DNA from: Antrodiella citrinella
Lineage: Eukaryota > Basidiomycota > Agaricomycetes > Polyporales > Steccherinaceae
Reading direction: 5' to 3'
Assembly: GCA_004802725.1 (NCBI GenBank)
Contig: SGPM01000013.1
Span: 1-64,000 of the forward strand
DNA: 64,000 bases
The position numbers and the translations under genes were made by a program. Positions within the stretch are counted from its first letter, which is position 1. Each line of letters opens with the position of its first letter. Positions 1-12,252 of the stretch are shown piece by piece. Under the pieces are notes generated by a model. That model was given only the letters and a program-made list of their open reading frames with translations, did no database searches and was not told the DNA's origin.

Positions 1-350
1 CTGCGCAGGAACACGCCATGCCGTAGCGTCGACTGCAATGGCACTTTTCGGGTCAATTGCAGATGGCTACCATCGGAGCGCACACCCAATGGCGCTCGCA
101 ACCGACGGAAACACCGTTCTTGCTGCTGGTCTGGATGAAGGATATGGTTGTGGGATGTTCGCACGGTTGGAGTGACAAGGGGCGGTATCGGCCGAGGCCA
201 TGAGACGCGTGAGTATATGGCGTCTCTCTGGGCTCGGACCTGGTGTGCGAAGCAGCGCCCTTATGAACAAGTTGTTATTTCTTGTTTGTCGCAGGTTCAG
301 AAACGTGGATCGATCATCGTGTTCCGCGCCATCCACTCAAGCTCACCACC

Positions 351-835
351 ATGGACGTTCACGACAATATTGAACGTGTTCTTGCAACCCTTGACTCAGT
401 TTCTATCTCACTCGCTGACATTGTTCTCTATGTCTTGGCTCAGCACAGCAAACCATCCTCCCCCCGAGCTCGCACACCATTTGGACTCACTTGCACAGGC
501 TCCCGCGTTCAAGTTCCTACTACCTGCTCTATTGAACAATCCAACTATTTCCGAGGCCGCTCGAGATTGGGTCCATCTCTTTTTGCGGCGCGAGTTAGTG
601 CAAGAGGTGCACGATCTAACCCGCAAAGAGACCGGGTGGCACTTCAATGTCCTACACACTCAGGCCGAGCAGATCTCTGACTTTCGCATTGAAGATATGG
701 CCGTCCAGATCACGTCCAAAGCTCCTCGTCTCTGGTCTCTCATCCACTGCATGCTATCTGGCGGAGAAGAGAACAATCTGGCTACGGCTCCGTTGCCGAG
801 GAGGGATTCACCGATGGATGAAGACGAGATAACAC
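351..835 (+). pseudogene. DUF6589-like transposon-associated protein, N-terminal remnant
   Basis: The frame opens with MDVHDNIERVLATLDSVSIS and runs to VLAQHSKPSS. It then continues one frame over as ELAHHLDSLAQAPAFKFLL, through a W-rich helical stretch (ARDWVHLFLRREL, then HFNVLHTQAEQISDFRIEDM and APRLWSLIHCML). The switch falls in a run of Cs near 470-476, so a one-base change explains it. This layout (short leucine-rich N-terminus, acidic tail) resembles the N-terminal part of DUF6589 proteins, which are repeated in Agaricomycete genomes and linked to transposons. The C-terminal catalytic part is missing, and the sequence runs straight into a helicase fragment on the other strand. The family assignment is from memory of the pattern and is moderate; that it is broken is directly visible. 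Confidence 0.45.
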
Positions 836-1001
836 TAATCAACTTCCCGGTGAATACAGGGTCATTCCACAGCTTCTCAAATCTGCCCTTTTTCTTCAAC
901 GCCTCCTCTGGATTCGTGGTCACAACCCTATATTTTCCGTCCTTGATATCCTATTGCACGCTTAGTGCTTACGCGTTGAGATGACAGGATACTGAACTCA
1001 C

Positions 1002-1328
1002 TTGGAAGTTCTTCTCTGTGGCTGTCTCTGCGCTGATTGCAATAGCCCTCACTCCTATGCGCTCCAACTGTTTCGTGTTTTGCGCCCCCAGTACGTTTAG
1101 TGGTGTGATGACTATTTGTATGCCCGGATTGAACAGAATGGGCATCCAGAATGTCAACGTCTTGCCTGTGCCAGTGCCCGACACGCAGACGACATCTTTT
1201 TCCCTGCGCAGCATAGCTTGAGCAACTTCTACTTGCCATAGGCATGGTCGACGTCCAAAGACCTCTTCGGTCCTCTTTCTGATGTCCGCTATCGAAGGTA
1301 CATCTGTGCCGGTGGTTGATTTTGCCAT
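1002..1328 (-). pseudogene. RecQ-type DEAD/DEAH helicase, truncated N-terminal exon
   Basis: One exon of about 109 codons starts at the ATG at 1328 on the minus strand and ends at a good donor (CAA|gtgagt). It contains a Q-motif-like region (FGRRPCLWQVEVAQAMLRR), Walker A/motif I (SGTGTGKTLTFWMPIL) and motif Ia (IVITPLNVLGAQNTKQLERI). These are the first motifs of RecQ-like SF2 helicases, which are amplified in many mushroom genomes. Motif II (DEAH), the rest of the helicase core and all later exons are absent. Below 1000 the DNA is the DUF6589-like remnant on the opposite strand. A full gene would be several hundred residues, so this is a fragment with no expected activity. Confidence 0.6.
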
Positions 1329-1388
1329 TACTGTAAAGTAGACGTGTTTCGGTGAACGGCGAACACGACAGCAGATCAGACTGGTCAT

Positions 1389-3362
1389 CAGACCGTGTTC
1401 TGTGCGTCAAAAATATTATGGATATTCGCAGCTTTAATGGCCGTTCACAACTCTGCCGACGGACAACGAGACCCAACACAGAACATTTCGCCGAGTGGCT
1501 GATTGTTTGTAGCATGTTTGATGCCAGCCGTCCTAGTGAGTGAGGGGGATTTAAGGTTGTCGGTGTTTCTTCGGTCTGAGTATGATTAGATAAGATTTCG
1601 TCTGAATACGGTTTTTCAGAATCTACATATTTCGCAACACACATAATCCGACCCCCTCACGAACAGGGCGGTGGGAAGGAGCCTGGACCTAGGCAGCCTT
1701 TTTTCACTGCCTCAGGAAAAACTCAAACCGCAATGCCGATTTTTTCCACAGTCAATCAAGTAAGTACTGAGTTGATTATCCACCGGCGAGAGAAGAATAC
1801 CTCCCATCATCTGCCTAGTTATCTTTCTCCGCTGTTGCGAAGACCGAAAGAACCAGAGCAGAGAAAGGGAAGGAAGAAAGGGAGGAGTGAAGAGGCCAGA
1901 ACAACAAAAGGCCAAGCGGGGAGGTAAAATCGTAACTGGGGTAAAACGAGGGAAGAGTAAACGTCAACCGCGCAAAAAACGCCCCCAAAAAGCTATGTAC
2001 GAGCAGACTAGAAGCAATGGCTTTTCCTCGTCGTTTCTTTCGTCCCCTTTCATACACAGAACACGGAACAGCAGTGGGACCCGTCGCCGGAGGCGCAGAA
2101 GGCAGAGGCGTGGTTCGAGGAGCCAACCGACCCACTCGTGGTACTGAGAGACCAGAGCGGGAGATGAACAGCCTAAGACGCGTGCCGTCTGTCAAAGGGG
2201 CCTTCAAGAGGCCCCCGAGACCGGTAAGATGAGGTAAATAGGAGGGGTTTAGTGGCGGGGACAGCATGGATGATGATGATAATGAAGAAAAAGAGAAATG
2301 CGGGCAAGAGGGACTTATATAGGCTGGTCGTTTCGATTCAGACTGACCGCTACTCGCATGGTGTCAGCCACCGTCGCGGCTGACGCAAGAAGTGTTGCAC
2401 TGACACTGTTACATTTTGACTTGCTGCCAGTATCGCAACTGTAACATCACATATCTGTAGGTGTAGATGAGAGCGAGATAAATTCGTCGAGGCTAACTTA
2501 CAAATATAGTAGGCAATGTTGCATCGTATCGGTGGCCTCAACAAAATTAGCATCTAGTGTACAGTATCGTCCCGGTCAAAAATTGATAGCCTACCTGAAA
2601 ACACGTGTGCGACTGCAGCGTAGACATCATCAGCCTATGCAGAGAACTCGAGACGGTCCTGATATAGCGCCACGGTTGTGTTGTGAGAGTAAACGCGCTC
2701 CAGTCAGTTCGATCCATTCCCAAGATGGTGCTGGTGCGTGCCAGAGTACTATTGCTTGTAATACATATGCAGATGAAAAAGATCTCAAGACCCTATTCGT
2801 GTGCTGCTGCAGAGTGCTCGCACCTATCTTGAACGAGGAAACGGTGATCGTAATCGGTAGGGATCCGTAGATCCTAAGTAGATCCCTACCTCAACCTAGC
2901 TCATGTCTGAGACTTCGGCGAGAGTTAGGGCTACAACTTCGTTACAACGAAGCCTTCTTTGTCTCGACAGATCCCGTTAGACAAACGTTCAACGAATGCT
3001 ACGCTCAGGGATTATGGATATCTGCACTCCTGCGAAGACGTTTTAGATCGCTAGAACACGGTACACCCAGTGATTGTCTTACCTTTGTGGTCATAAATGT
3101 CACTCCCGAACTCTTCGCTAGTTCTATAGGAGAGGCGTTACTCAAGATTTATAACAGTATCAAAAGCAAGTCAAAAGTTGTTCCAGAACTTCCACTGGAC
3201 GGCGAACGCTACGTGGCAGGAATCGGCTTATGCCGGAGCTCGGCACAAATGTGCGCGTCTCGGCACAAAATGTGACGAAGAGACAAGTCTGTCATTTCGT
3301 GCATCTTGTCCTGCTACCACCACCTTCCCAAACCGTCACTTACCTCGACAACACTTTCTGCT
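1389..3362. other. Gene-poor stretch with one unexplained open frame
   Basis: I see no complete gene here. About 1760-2240 is purine-rich and low in complexity on the plus strand. A TATATAG sits near 2316 with no convincing gene after it. From 2928 to 3275 a plus-strand frame stays open for about 115 codons (RYNEAFFVSTDPVRQTFNE, then TFVVINVTPELFASSIGEAL). It looks protein-like and helical but has no ATG near its beginning and matches nothing I recognise; it may be a remnant exon. A perfect 10-base inverted repeat (GGTAGGGATC / GATCCCTACC) lies at about 2855-2890. Confidence 0.4.
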
Positions 3363-3969
3363 ATGGCTGTAAGTTCTTTTGGACCTTTTGGATGTAAGAA
3401 TTACTGAGAGATCTCCGTCAACGCGTAGCGTTCATCCCGAAGCTCTCGCCCTGCACCCCGCGCTGCCCCAGCCACCCAATCCCGCGGTGCTCACACTGCT
3501 GCCGCGCCTCATTCCGGCTCTACCGCTACCCATGCGCCTCCTGCACCCCCTCAAGCTCAGGCATCCGGAGGGCCAGGCATGCTTGCGCAGATGGCTGCTA
3601 CCGCTGGCTCTGTAGCGGTCGGTTCGACGATTGGTCACGGTCTCTCAAGCATGCTCTTTGGCGGCTCTTCGAGTGCTGCTCCCGCACCCGAGGCTCAGGC
3701 TGTTCCCCAGCAGCAGCAAAGCAGCTATCAGTCGCAGGGTGCCAGCTGCGAGGTTCAGGCGAAAGGTGCGCTAGAATAAAAGGTTTACGATAACTGGAAC
3801 TCATTCTGTCTAGATTTCACGAGATGTCTTGAGAAGGCTGATCTTCCTTCTTGCACTTGGTACCTGGAGCAACTCAAGGCCGTACGTGCCCAACTCTTGA
3901 CTTAATCTCTTCGTGTACTCATTCGTGTCTGCAACTGTGAAGTGCCAAGCTGCTGCTGCCCCGTACTAG
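3363..3969 (+). CDS. MIX17: Twin CX9C mitochondrial protein Mix17 / CHCHD2-CHCHD10 homologue
   Basis: Four exons (3363-3368, 3429-3765, 3814-3881, 3943-3969) give 145 residues. The first exon encodes only Met-Ala; splicing to 3429 yields [16 protein letters not shown], the Ser/Arg/Pro-rich start typical of the family. A conserved hydrophobic Gly-rich segment follows ([20 protein letters not shown]). The C-terminal CHCH domain has two CX9C motifs, CEVQAKDFTRC and [11 protein letters not shown], and the protein ends AAAAPY. Both motifs are built across introns, which supports the splice sites. Family knowledge: Mia40/Erv1 substrates of the mitochondrial intermembrane space, linked to respiration and cristae organisation. 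The intact gene stands alone between decayed sequence and an F-box-type gene. Identification is secure. Confidence 0.93.
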
Positions 3970-4106
3970 AGTGTGACTCAGGATATCGTACTACGTTGGC
4001 TTGCTTCACCTAATATACATCATATCTCCCCACTCAATCCTCTGAGTATCATTCAGCAAGCAATACAGTGTCAATGTGGAAGGTGTGAACGACGGTGATA
4101 CGGTAG

Positions 4107-5364
4107 TTATAGATCATTTGAAGTCTCCACTGAGTATAATGATACCGTCTTCCACATGGGCAACCAAGTCGCAAGGTGTCCATGGAGAGGGTCCTTTGGC
4201 CCGCGTGCGACCACTGTCAATGTACGCAACGATGACATCCCTTCTCTAGTCAGGGCGTTGTTGATAGCGTCCCAGTCTAGTTCCGCCAGGCCAGCGAACG
4301 TGGTCAAACTCAGCCCCCGGACACCGCATTCTGAGTCCAAACCATGGTAGTCGGACATCGGGTCTGCCAGGATGGAGAGCGTGATCTCCTCGAGGTGGGG
4401 AGAGGAGATTTGGCCGAGGATGGTGGGGATTCCGCGCAAATCGTGGTTGGTGATGTCACACATTCCGTGAATGTGCACCTTCAAATGGATGACACGTAGA
4501 TTGGTGCAGTCTTGCATCGTGAAACTCGACGTCTCGAATAAGGCTAGAGTATCTGTGAGCGCACTGGAAATTCTGGGTACGGCATGAGCTGCTTACCTTG
4601 AAGGCCAGAATATACGTCGAACGTGATTGACAGCTCTGTCAGCGAGTCCCCGAAAAAGCTGAAAACATGCATTGCGGAGGCATTCGTGTCCTGGTCGTCG
4701 CTGACTATGGTCGAAAACGACCGGAGGGTGGAGTCAGGGGCGTCACGCAGGGAACTGCATAGTAGGAGTGCTACATGCTTGGGTACGCTGATGAAGTCCA
4801 AAGCTTCAAGGGGAGGTGGCGGTGGCTGACCCAAGTGATTGCCGTAAATGCCACTCAAGCGATTACCATACACACCACTGAGAAGCGGTGAGTGGAGTGA
4901 GAAGGCCTTGAGTTGGGTAAAGGATGCCAGGACGCAAGGAATGCTGTCTCCGCTGTCACTGAAAAATGCACAAAAGTCCATACATAACTTTTGAAGACGA
5001 GGATAGGCCTCCTGGAAGACGCGGAAGTGATGCCGCCATCGGAACGAGTAGAGTGCCAGACGCTTTACGAAAGGCATTGCACGCACAATCGCACACACTC
5101 CTCCGGAAGCTCCCGATAGAAGCCAACTTGGTGTTCTCCCAAGACGAGGTCGTAGACAAAGGTACCGACTTCGGGGTCACTTTCCAGAAGTGCCTTGAAC
5201 TGTGCCATCCTGGGGACGGTGACGACCACAGCGCCGAAGCGGTGATAACGTACGGACGGAAGCCAAGTGCGACTGGTGAGACCGCATGCCGAGAGCGAGA
5301 AGACGTCGTCATGGAGGTGATCTATAATGCGATCGTTGAGCTCCGGCGGGATCTGCGGTGCCAT
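4107..5364 (-). CDS. F-box/leucine-rich-repeat-like protein with interrupted frame
   Basis: The minus-strand ATG at 5364 opens MAPQIPPELNDRIIDHLHDD, followed by SLSACGLTSRTWLPSVRYH. This is the helical F-box-like start (PPEL..I..HL, C.LTSR.W) common in large mushroom F-box families. The middle (VKRLALYSFRWRHHFRVF, ALDFISVPKHVALLLCSSL) and the last exon (HLEEITLSILADP, GLSLTTFAGLAELDW) have LRR-type spacing. An intron at 4552-4595 joins the last two parts in phase. Around 5091-5100 the frame slips from PEECV to CAIVRAMPFVKRL without splice sites. Adding one TG unit to the local TG repeat would restore it, so the cause is either a real dinucleotide loss or an assembly error. Family knowledge: adaptors of SCF ubiquitin ligases; the substrate is unknown. 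The F-box call is moderate. Confidence 0.6.
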
Positions 5365-8300
5365 GAAAGACGGTCGGAAGCGCAGGACGTATGGGTGTGT
5401 GAAGTGGTTGCTACACAATTGTAGGAACGCGTCAGTACACCGTGGAATTCTGATAACATAGCTAACTCACAGAGAGTCGCGTCAGACCACCCTTCGATAT
5501 CCCAATGTCTCGTACGAGCTGATACGTAGATTAGTGAGGTGTAGCATCCTGTCATCTGTTGCGTAAAACTCCTACAAGAACTTCTACGATGTAGGACCTT
5601 TTGTTCACTGTTCAGTGTGATAACTTCCTGTTAGAAACATCAATAACGATCAAAGTCGTGGTGGTACCCAAAATCAACTTACGATGTGGTTGTACTGACT
5701 TTGTAGTAGTTGCGGACGACCTAAGGACGACCTGCAAACCGCATGAAAGTGAATGTCGGCAAACCGGCCCGAGAACCACGTTCTAGGAAATTTAAACAAT
5801 CAGCGTTGAGAAGTTGAGACCCTCAATCTGCATCGCACACCTCCAGGCGCAAGTACTGGTGTAACGCGAGGCGATGAGAGGATGTGGACCGACCGCGGAA
5901 AAATGGGGACGTGACACATCAGGAAGATCACAAAGTCGCTGGAATACCTCAGGTCTCAGGCATCAGGGATGATCCCCTGATCATAGTACGGTGGCCCATA
6001 ACATATAATGAGACTGTACGCAAGATAGGGAGCTTGGTTGTCCAATGAGTATCATCGCTGTGTCCTGCCAGTCCTTGGCTCGGATGATAAATTGATTCGA
6101 GACTAGGCTCTGGCCGATGGAAATATTGCAATATATACGACGCTGTTTTGAGCTCTGCACATCCAATTTTGTTTGTGGTTTGAGACTGGAATGGAAGACG
6201 ACGAGACGCAAAACACACACTGGCAGGACAAGGATTGTCGCGTCTACGCGTCTGACCAGTTTAGGGCCGGCGAAAGCGCGTCACCTCGTTTCTACGCACG
6301 GTAACTACGCAACTTGGCTGGATCCACTTCTTGCTACCACGACGAGCCACATCGTCTGTAATCGCTACCTTCCAAACCAACGATCTACTGAGCTGAGACT
6401 TTGGGTGAGCTTGTTACTTGTCAGCTGGGTAGTCATGCACTGCTCACCAATCTTCGCCACTGAATTTCCAGGTCGAATGGGTCCGAGTACAGGAAGTCGC
6501 TTCGAAGACTAAGAACGACTGGTCTGAACGCCTCATCTGTGGTCCACAAAGTCCTTTCAAGTGGACAAACATGTTTCTTGTTCGGATACTGTTTCCGTTG
6601 CGACGCCGTTGTACGTCCTACCACTGCACACCGCAGACATTTTCTACGACTGAGCCTATGCCGATTGAAGGTAAGCAGCCCAGATATTGCTACCGCTTTC
6701 TCAGCTTTCTGAATGCAAATGTAATTCAGGTTCGGCTTGTTGACCCCAACTCCACCAATGCGGTCACAATGTCCTTGCATCCCGACTGCGCTTTGCGTAG
6801 CTACGTTACTGGGGTGGACGGACCTGGTCTCACGTCCGATAACACCATACTTCCGACCATCGTGGCGTTTTGTCAGTGCGATGTGGACTCAAATCCGCTT
6901 ATGTGCAGCTCAAGTGCCGTGCTACCGTCATTTCTAGTGAGTTCTCTAGCCAATCTAATGGTAACTTTGACGTGATACAGTACTTGATTCTTGCAGTAGC
7001 TTTCCAACTTCGACGCCACGACAAGACCAAATGACATGTTACCACAATATGTAGCTGCGTCACGAAGTCTGATGAACCCGCGAACCGAAGAGCCTTTGTT
7101 CTGCATATGGTGAAACGTGCGCATTCGTCATGTTTTTCCACTCAGTATTGTCTAGAATTCTCCACTTTGCAGGCACACGCAACTTTGACATCGCTCGTTG
7201 CCGAATATTGTAAGATTTTCTACACCCTGCTTGCACCCCATTGGTCAGATTCTTCTATCGTCGGGATATTCAAGGAGAATAGACGACCGGCTTAATTAAC
7301 GGAAGCCACGTTTTCCTTCTCCGATAGCCTCTCGTTCCGTGCGACATTGGCCACAATTGAATGCGTCGCCGTCGTTGTCACCGTGGATTAGACATTAACC
7401 CAAACCGAGTAGTCCAGGTCCGTGACATCTCTCTCATGCGCGCTGAGCTTCTAGCTGTTTTCAATTCATTACGATTCTGGAAGGCTCAAACACATGGCTA
7501 CTTACCTACTCGTGTTCACATAGCGCCTGGTCCCGAAGTAGCAACATTTCATTATACTCCGAGCTAAATTTGATTCGAGTGTATGGGATGATCTTTAGTG
7601 AGGATGAAGTCCCCGAGTTGCTGTCATGTTTTGATCCTCCTCTTTCTAGAATCCCCTTCCCCATCTCCAGTGTCCAGTGGTGCACATGGGCAAACATACT
7701 GGTTCTGTAGATCGACATATGGCCCTTGCGACTGCCCAGAGATTGCCAGGACGATTAACTCTATGCAACCTATATCCCTCGCTTATTGGACAATTGTTCG
7801 GGCCCGAATTCTCACGTTGCGGGCTTGTGACTATCGGGTTCGGGATCATGCTCGCACTCCGTTGTACGTTGCTGTGGCACTGGCGGATACCTACGATGGA
7901 ACAAAGTTGCCAGGCCTATCAGGATCAAGTGATCGAGGTGCGTAAAGATGAGATGTTCATCTGTAGCGAGGTAACTCCTGAGGGGCAGGGTACTAGAAGT
8001 CCAAGTTGAAGGTTTACGGTCAACCTCGGTGCTTTTCATGATTTGAGGGCCTCGACCCCTTGGACATCCAAAACCTAAAATCCGTGCGCGGGATGACGCT
8101 ACACAGCCGGACCGTTCTTACCCTGTTCAACGAACAAAATCCCAGTTGCTAGTCGATGGAACAATGTTGCGGAATACGGATGGTGGTTGAACGGCGGGCC
8201 TAGGGCCTACCGCCTGTCGCGTCCTGCGTCGAGTTTCTCATGACGAACCCCATGATATCTTACTCCGTGACATGCGACGATAGTGTCCTGCTCCGATGTT

Positions 8301-10679
8301 CAATTCCGCTCCCCGGAAGGTCGACCTGCATCAGACCATCCCTTTGTGCTGCACCATCGGGTTCCTTTGATCTTGGCATTTGCAACGATGTGTTGCTTTC
8401 CAACAGCAATAATATCTACTGGCTTCTGGAAATCCTTCTGGTAAGTGATCGATTGAGAATTCAGTGGACCTACTTCGACTGACCCTTTGCGCTATCGACC
8501 TTCTGGGGTTCCAGCATGACTCTTCGGAACTTTTCTGTTGCTCCGTTCTCCTGTAATGGCTTTAGTTCTCGTTGTCTATATTTAAAATGTTTCAGACATG
8601 TTTCAGTATTCAAGGTCAAGACAGGTGTAGGTGAGGTATGTGTAAATCACCAACGGAGCTCCCCATTGTTTCGAAGTCGACGTCGAAGATGCTGCAGTTC
8701 TCTGCGGAATATGCCGGCAGACAGGCTTATCAGGTCTCGGAGTAGTCCCATGCGGACTTGCCGACCTGGTTGTGGCGGTAGCCACTTGCGTTGTCTCCTG
8801 ATGGGGATGTCATATCTCTTTCGCAACATCATTCGCCTACAAGGTGAGCTCTATTCTGTGACTCGCCGGAGTGAGCTTGATGTAGAGGGCGTGCGCGTCG
8901 GGCTCTCGCGCCTTCCGGGTCCCTGAGCAATAGTCTTCGGACATGCTCGATTCGGCTCGAATGGGTTATGGGAAGAACCGACTTCCTTCGTTCCCAGGCC
9001 AACAGTGGCTGCTACCAACTCCGCAAATCGTGTTTCCATACACCTGTCAGATTTTCATCGCCATTTACCGATATGGTGAATGTGGTTGGGATCGAGTGGA
9101 AGACTTCTACGGACAGACAGTAGGCCAGTTCAAGACTCAGGCTTTCCAGTTTGACCCCATAACAGTACCTCCAAACTCAAATATGTCTTCAAGTGTGTTC
9201 TGTCACTGACCAACCGATCCTCGTTGCAGCACATATACCTTAGCTTGTCTGGAGGACGAGACTCCGGGGGTCCTATTCAAACTCCGCACCAAGACGCAGC
9301 CTCGATCATTAATCAGCGTCCAACTTCTGGTATCCGGAACTATGAGTTGCACTCGGTAGGGACGCTGTTATCTATCCGTCATGCATGTGCAGAGGCTGGC
9401 TTGGGAAGCATAAACGCCAAAACTGAGGCAGATCATTCTAACCTTTCAGACAGACGATCCATATGCAACATATGCCTCAGTCGAGCTGCAACATTCTCGC
9501 GTATGCATATAGCATCCACAATGCCATGCAGCATCTCCACTATTCTAGCGCACATCCATGTGCTATAGCACAGGTACAAATAGTATGTAGTCTTCGAACG
9601 GCGGTACCATTGTAACGAGATCGTGGCTTCTGGCGCACATGGTATGGTATGATAGTCATTGCATGGCTACCGGCCACGAAATGCCTTCGGACAAGTTGTG
9701 TGTCCCGAAACCCGGTTCTGCTTGTTGTAGAGGTGATGTCGGAGGTAGTGTCGCCGGTTCCACGTTCAACTAGAAGGAAGAAATATTTCTATCGTGTACA
9801 CTCGTGAACTGAAGGTAGTCGAGAGGATAAGTAGAGCCACAACTTGCTCGATGGTAGTGAAAGGCCTTTACATGCGAACGGAGGGAGGGAGACGGAAACA
9901 TCCGTCGCATCATTAACATGTTTCATCATCTCAGCCGGTCGACCGATCGTTGATCTTCACAGGCAGATCTGCCTCACGCAACTTCATTTCATTTTGAAAT
10001 TTCAATGCTCAGAAGTATGGTCTCCCGGTGCACCAAACACAGTCGAGACAAACTGAGCACCGAATGAGGGAGTTTGTGGAGGTCGACTTGTCAATTCAAA
10101 CATCGTCTGGGGTTGTGAGTTTTGCTATTTCTCTGTTGATACGAATCCACAGATTCGGAACCCTGTCAGAACTCTTCTCGTACGGTCCAATCAAAACGGC
10201 ACATGAACTTTGCACGGTGACCCGGCGCTAGAAATCCTGTTAGGCGGAGAGAGAATCCATCGGAACCGGTCTTGCAACCTCCTCGAAATGGGCCATTTTC
10301 ATCCCACACACCAAGGCCTGGGTGCATCACCCACATTCGCTACGACATATAAGTAAGACTCCAGGTCGTTCACATAGATCACCGGTCTTCCTTTAGACCA
10401 GTTTTGGCCCAGGGCGCGTTCTTACTCCACTGTTGTACTTTGTCGCTGAGCGTTTCAGATTTCTTCTTTCGCCGTCACCACCCATGGTCTCCGCCACCAC
10501 CACTACCACGACCATTGCTCGACCCCGCTTGCGTGTTGACACTCACCAGCGACGCATGGATCCAAAACCAGCTCCGAGCTTCTACCCTGTTCTTCCGGCT
10601 GACGCGGACTGTGACCACAGCAATATTTCTGTCTTTCGGTACGTTCAATCCTTTCATTCGCACGGACACCTCTCACTCC
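5365..10679. other. Decayed, gene-poor region
   Basis: About 5.3 kb with no intact gene that I can build. Short frames with plausible splice signals recur on the plus strand. One is an intron-like gtgagc..ttccag at about 6402-6470 followed by a 63-codon open exon (VEWVRVQEVASKTKNDW..). Another is gtaagc..attcag at about 6672-6730, and a further donor follows LPSFL near 6936, before YLILAVAFQLRRHDKTK. The joined phases run into stops, so these look like remains of one or more multi-intron genes, possibly membrane proteins. Similar scraps occur at 8240-8480 and 8943-9209. The 9.6-10.4 kb part shows nothing coding and presumably includes the promoter of the arrestin-like gene. Confidence 0.4.
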
Positions 10680-12252
10680 ATGTCCAGTTCCTCGCTGCTG
10701 GAGATCCATGTTCACAGTCCTTCAGTGAAGATGGTTGACCGTGGTGCGTACGGCGCGTCGCGTCCGCTGCCCATATACAGCGAGCGCGATAAGATCCAGG
10801 GTACCGTTCACCTGGATCCTAAGCTGTGCGCAACGCCAGGTCGTTTGACGGTCACTGTGAGTCGATTTGTCGACATGATTCTGAGGCAAACTGACGTCGA
10901 CATGTTCAGATGGAGGGTGCATTTCTTTTCATTTCTCCGACGGAGAGGATTCAAAACGACATCCGCAGGCATCGACATCTGTTCTTCACCTCTTCCGTTT
11001 CCTTCGCCACAGGGGACGCCGTGAGCCCACGGTCGTCAACGTTGCGGGAAGCATTTACGGCAGTTCGCCATCGCAGCCGGATGGATCGGGGTGTTTCCGA
11101 GCCCTCTTACGCAGGGCCATCCAGTCAAGCTTTCGCTTTCGACTTCGACATGCCTCGTCCTACTAGGCCAGGGGAAGAGATGCCTCCGACCTTCTCTACG
11201 ACGTCGATAGGAGAAGTTGGTCTGCGAGGCAGAACTGGGGTCGAACGTGCCGAAGTGGACTACGTGATCAACGCCCAATGGGAAGGTGCTGATCCGGACG
11301 AGCGCGTGAGGTAAATCCTGACACTTTGCATTTGAGGTCTCGCGGTATACTGACTGGTCGTTGCAGAGTAAACGCAACGATCCTCTACGAACCTGAAGCT
11401 GATTTCCAGTCTTTCGACGGCTTTCAAGCGGAGCCTGACGCCTGGCTTGAGATTCCTCTGGCTTCCGATCGCCCTGTGCCATTCAAGTGTGCTGTGAGGA
11501 GCTTTCTCGCTCACGTTGACGAAATTCGCCTAACAAACTCCAATTATTTGCAGATAACCCTTCCTGTGCCTTCCACTTTTTCACGCTCAGCGTTCATTCC
11601 TTATTTCACCATCTTCACGACCAAGCCACGTTCTACGTTGCTCGCGCGTGAAATTGCGGTTGATGCGACGATATCCATCTCCTTGATTCGTCAAGTTACC
11701 GTGTTCACCGCTCGAGCGGCTTTCACACATGCATCTACATCATCCTTCTCGTCGTCTGCATCCAGTGAAGATACCAACAGCGCATCCTCACCTGCTACAC
11801 GCAGGTTCCTCCGACGGGTGCACAAGAGTGCCTCTCCCATCTTCGGCAGCGGCCGGTTCTCTCCCGGTGGTTCTCAGCCTTCCACTCCGGTACAAAACAA
11901 GCCCCTCCCAGACCTACCTCCACCGGGAGTCTACGAGACGCGAACTCTGCAAACGGATGTATCTATCGGGTTTCCCAAACGACCTCGTGGAAGGGTGGAA
12001 CCCAACCAAAAGCATCCCACTCTGAACGTTCACACGTCGCTCCCTGATGGGCTGTACAAGGGAAAGATGCAACTGGATAAGAACATGTTACCATCCATCG
12101 ATTGGTCCGGGCTGAGTGTAAAGGTGCGTGTTTCGCCATTGTCTTTGCTGAAGCAGTCTTGACTCACTCATTGTCTCCAGTACTTTATACAAGTTTCCGT
12201 TCTATTCGGCCAAGACGAATGTCGGGCACGGATACCCATTCGCATCGTTTGA
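10680..12252 (+). CDS. Arrestin-fold domain protein
   Basis: Five exons (10680-10856, 10910-11310, 11367-11493, 11554-12123, 12181-12252) give 448 residues. The N-terminal arrestin domain shows SRPLPIYSERDKIQGTVHLD and the beta-strand MEGAFLFISPTERIQ. A Ser/Arg linker leads to FDFDMPRPTRPGEEMPPTFS and RTGVERAEVDYVINAQW. The C-terminal arrestin-like domain includes VPFKC|ITLPVPSTFSRSAFIPYF and the helper strand AREIAVDATISISLIRQV. A Ser/Pro-rich tail contains NKPLPDLPPPGVYE. The 60 nt intron at 11494-11553 has no stop and is a multiple of three, so reading through it would insert 20 residues; I spliced it because the flanking strands then join like other family members. Family knowledge: alpha-arrestins often recruit ubiquitin ligases to membrane cargo. 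No PPxY motif was noted, so that role is only an inference. Confidence 0.82.

Noticed and set aside
928..1644. Minus-strand open frame of 238 codons
   Set aside because: Its translation is unstructured and it overlaps, in another frame, the helicase exon that carries real motifs.
5949..9568. Attempt to build a seven-transmembrane (DUF6533-like) gene from the scraps in this region
   Set aside because: Joined exons run into stops and only isolated fragments look membrane-like, so no family can be supported.
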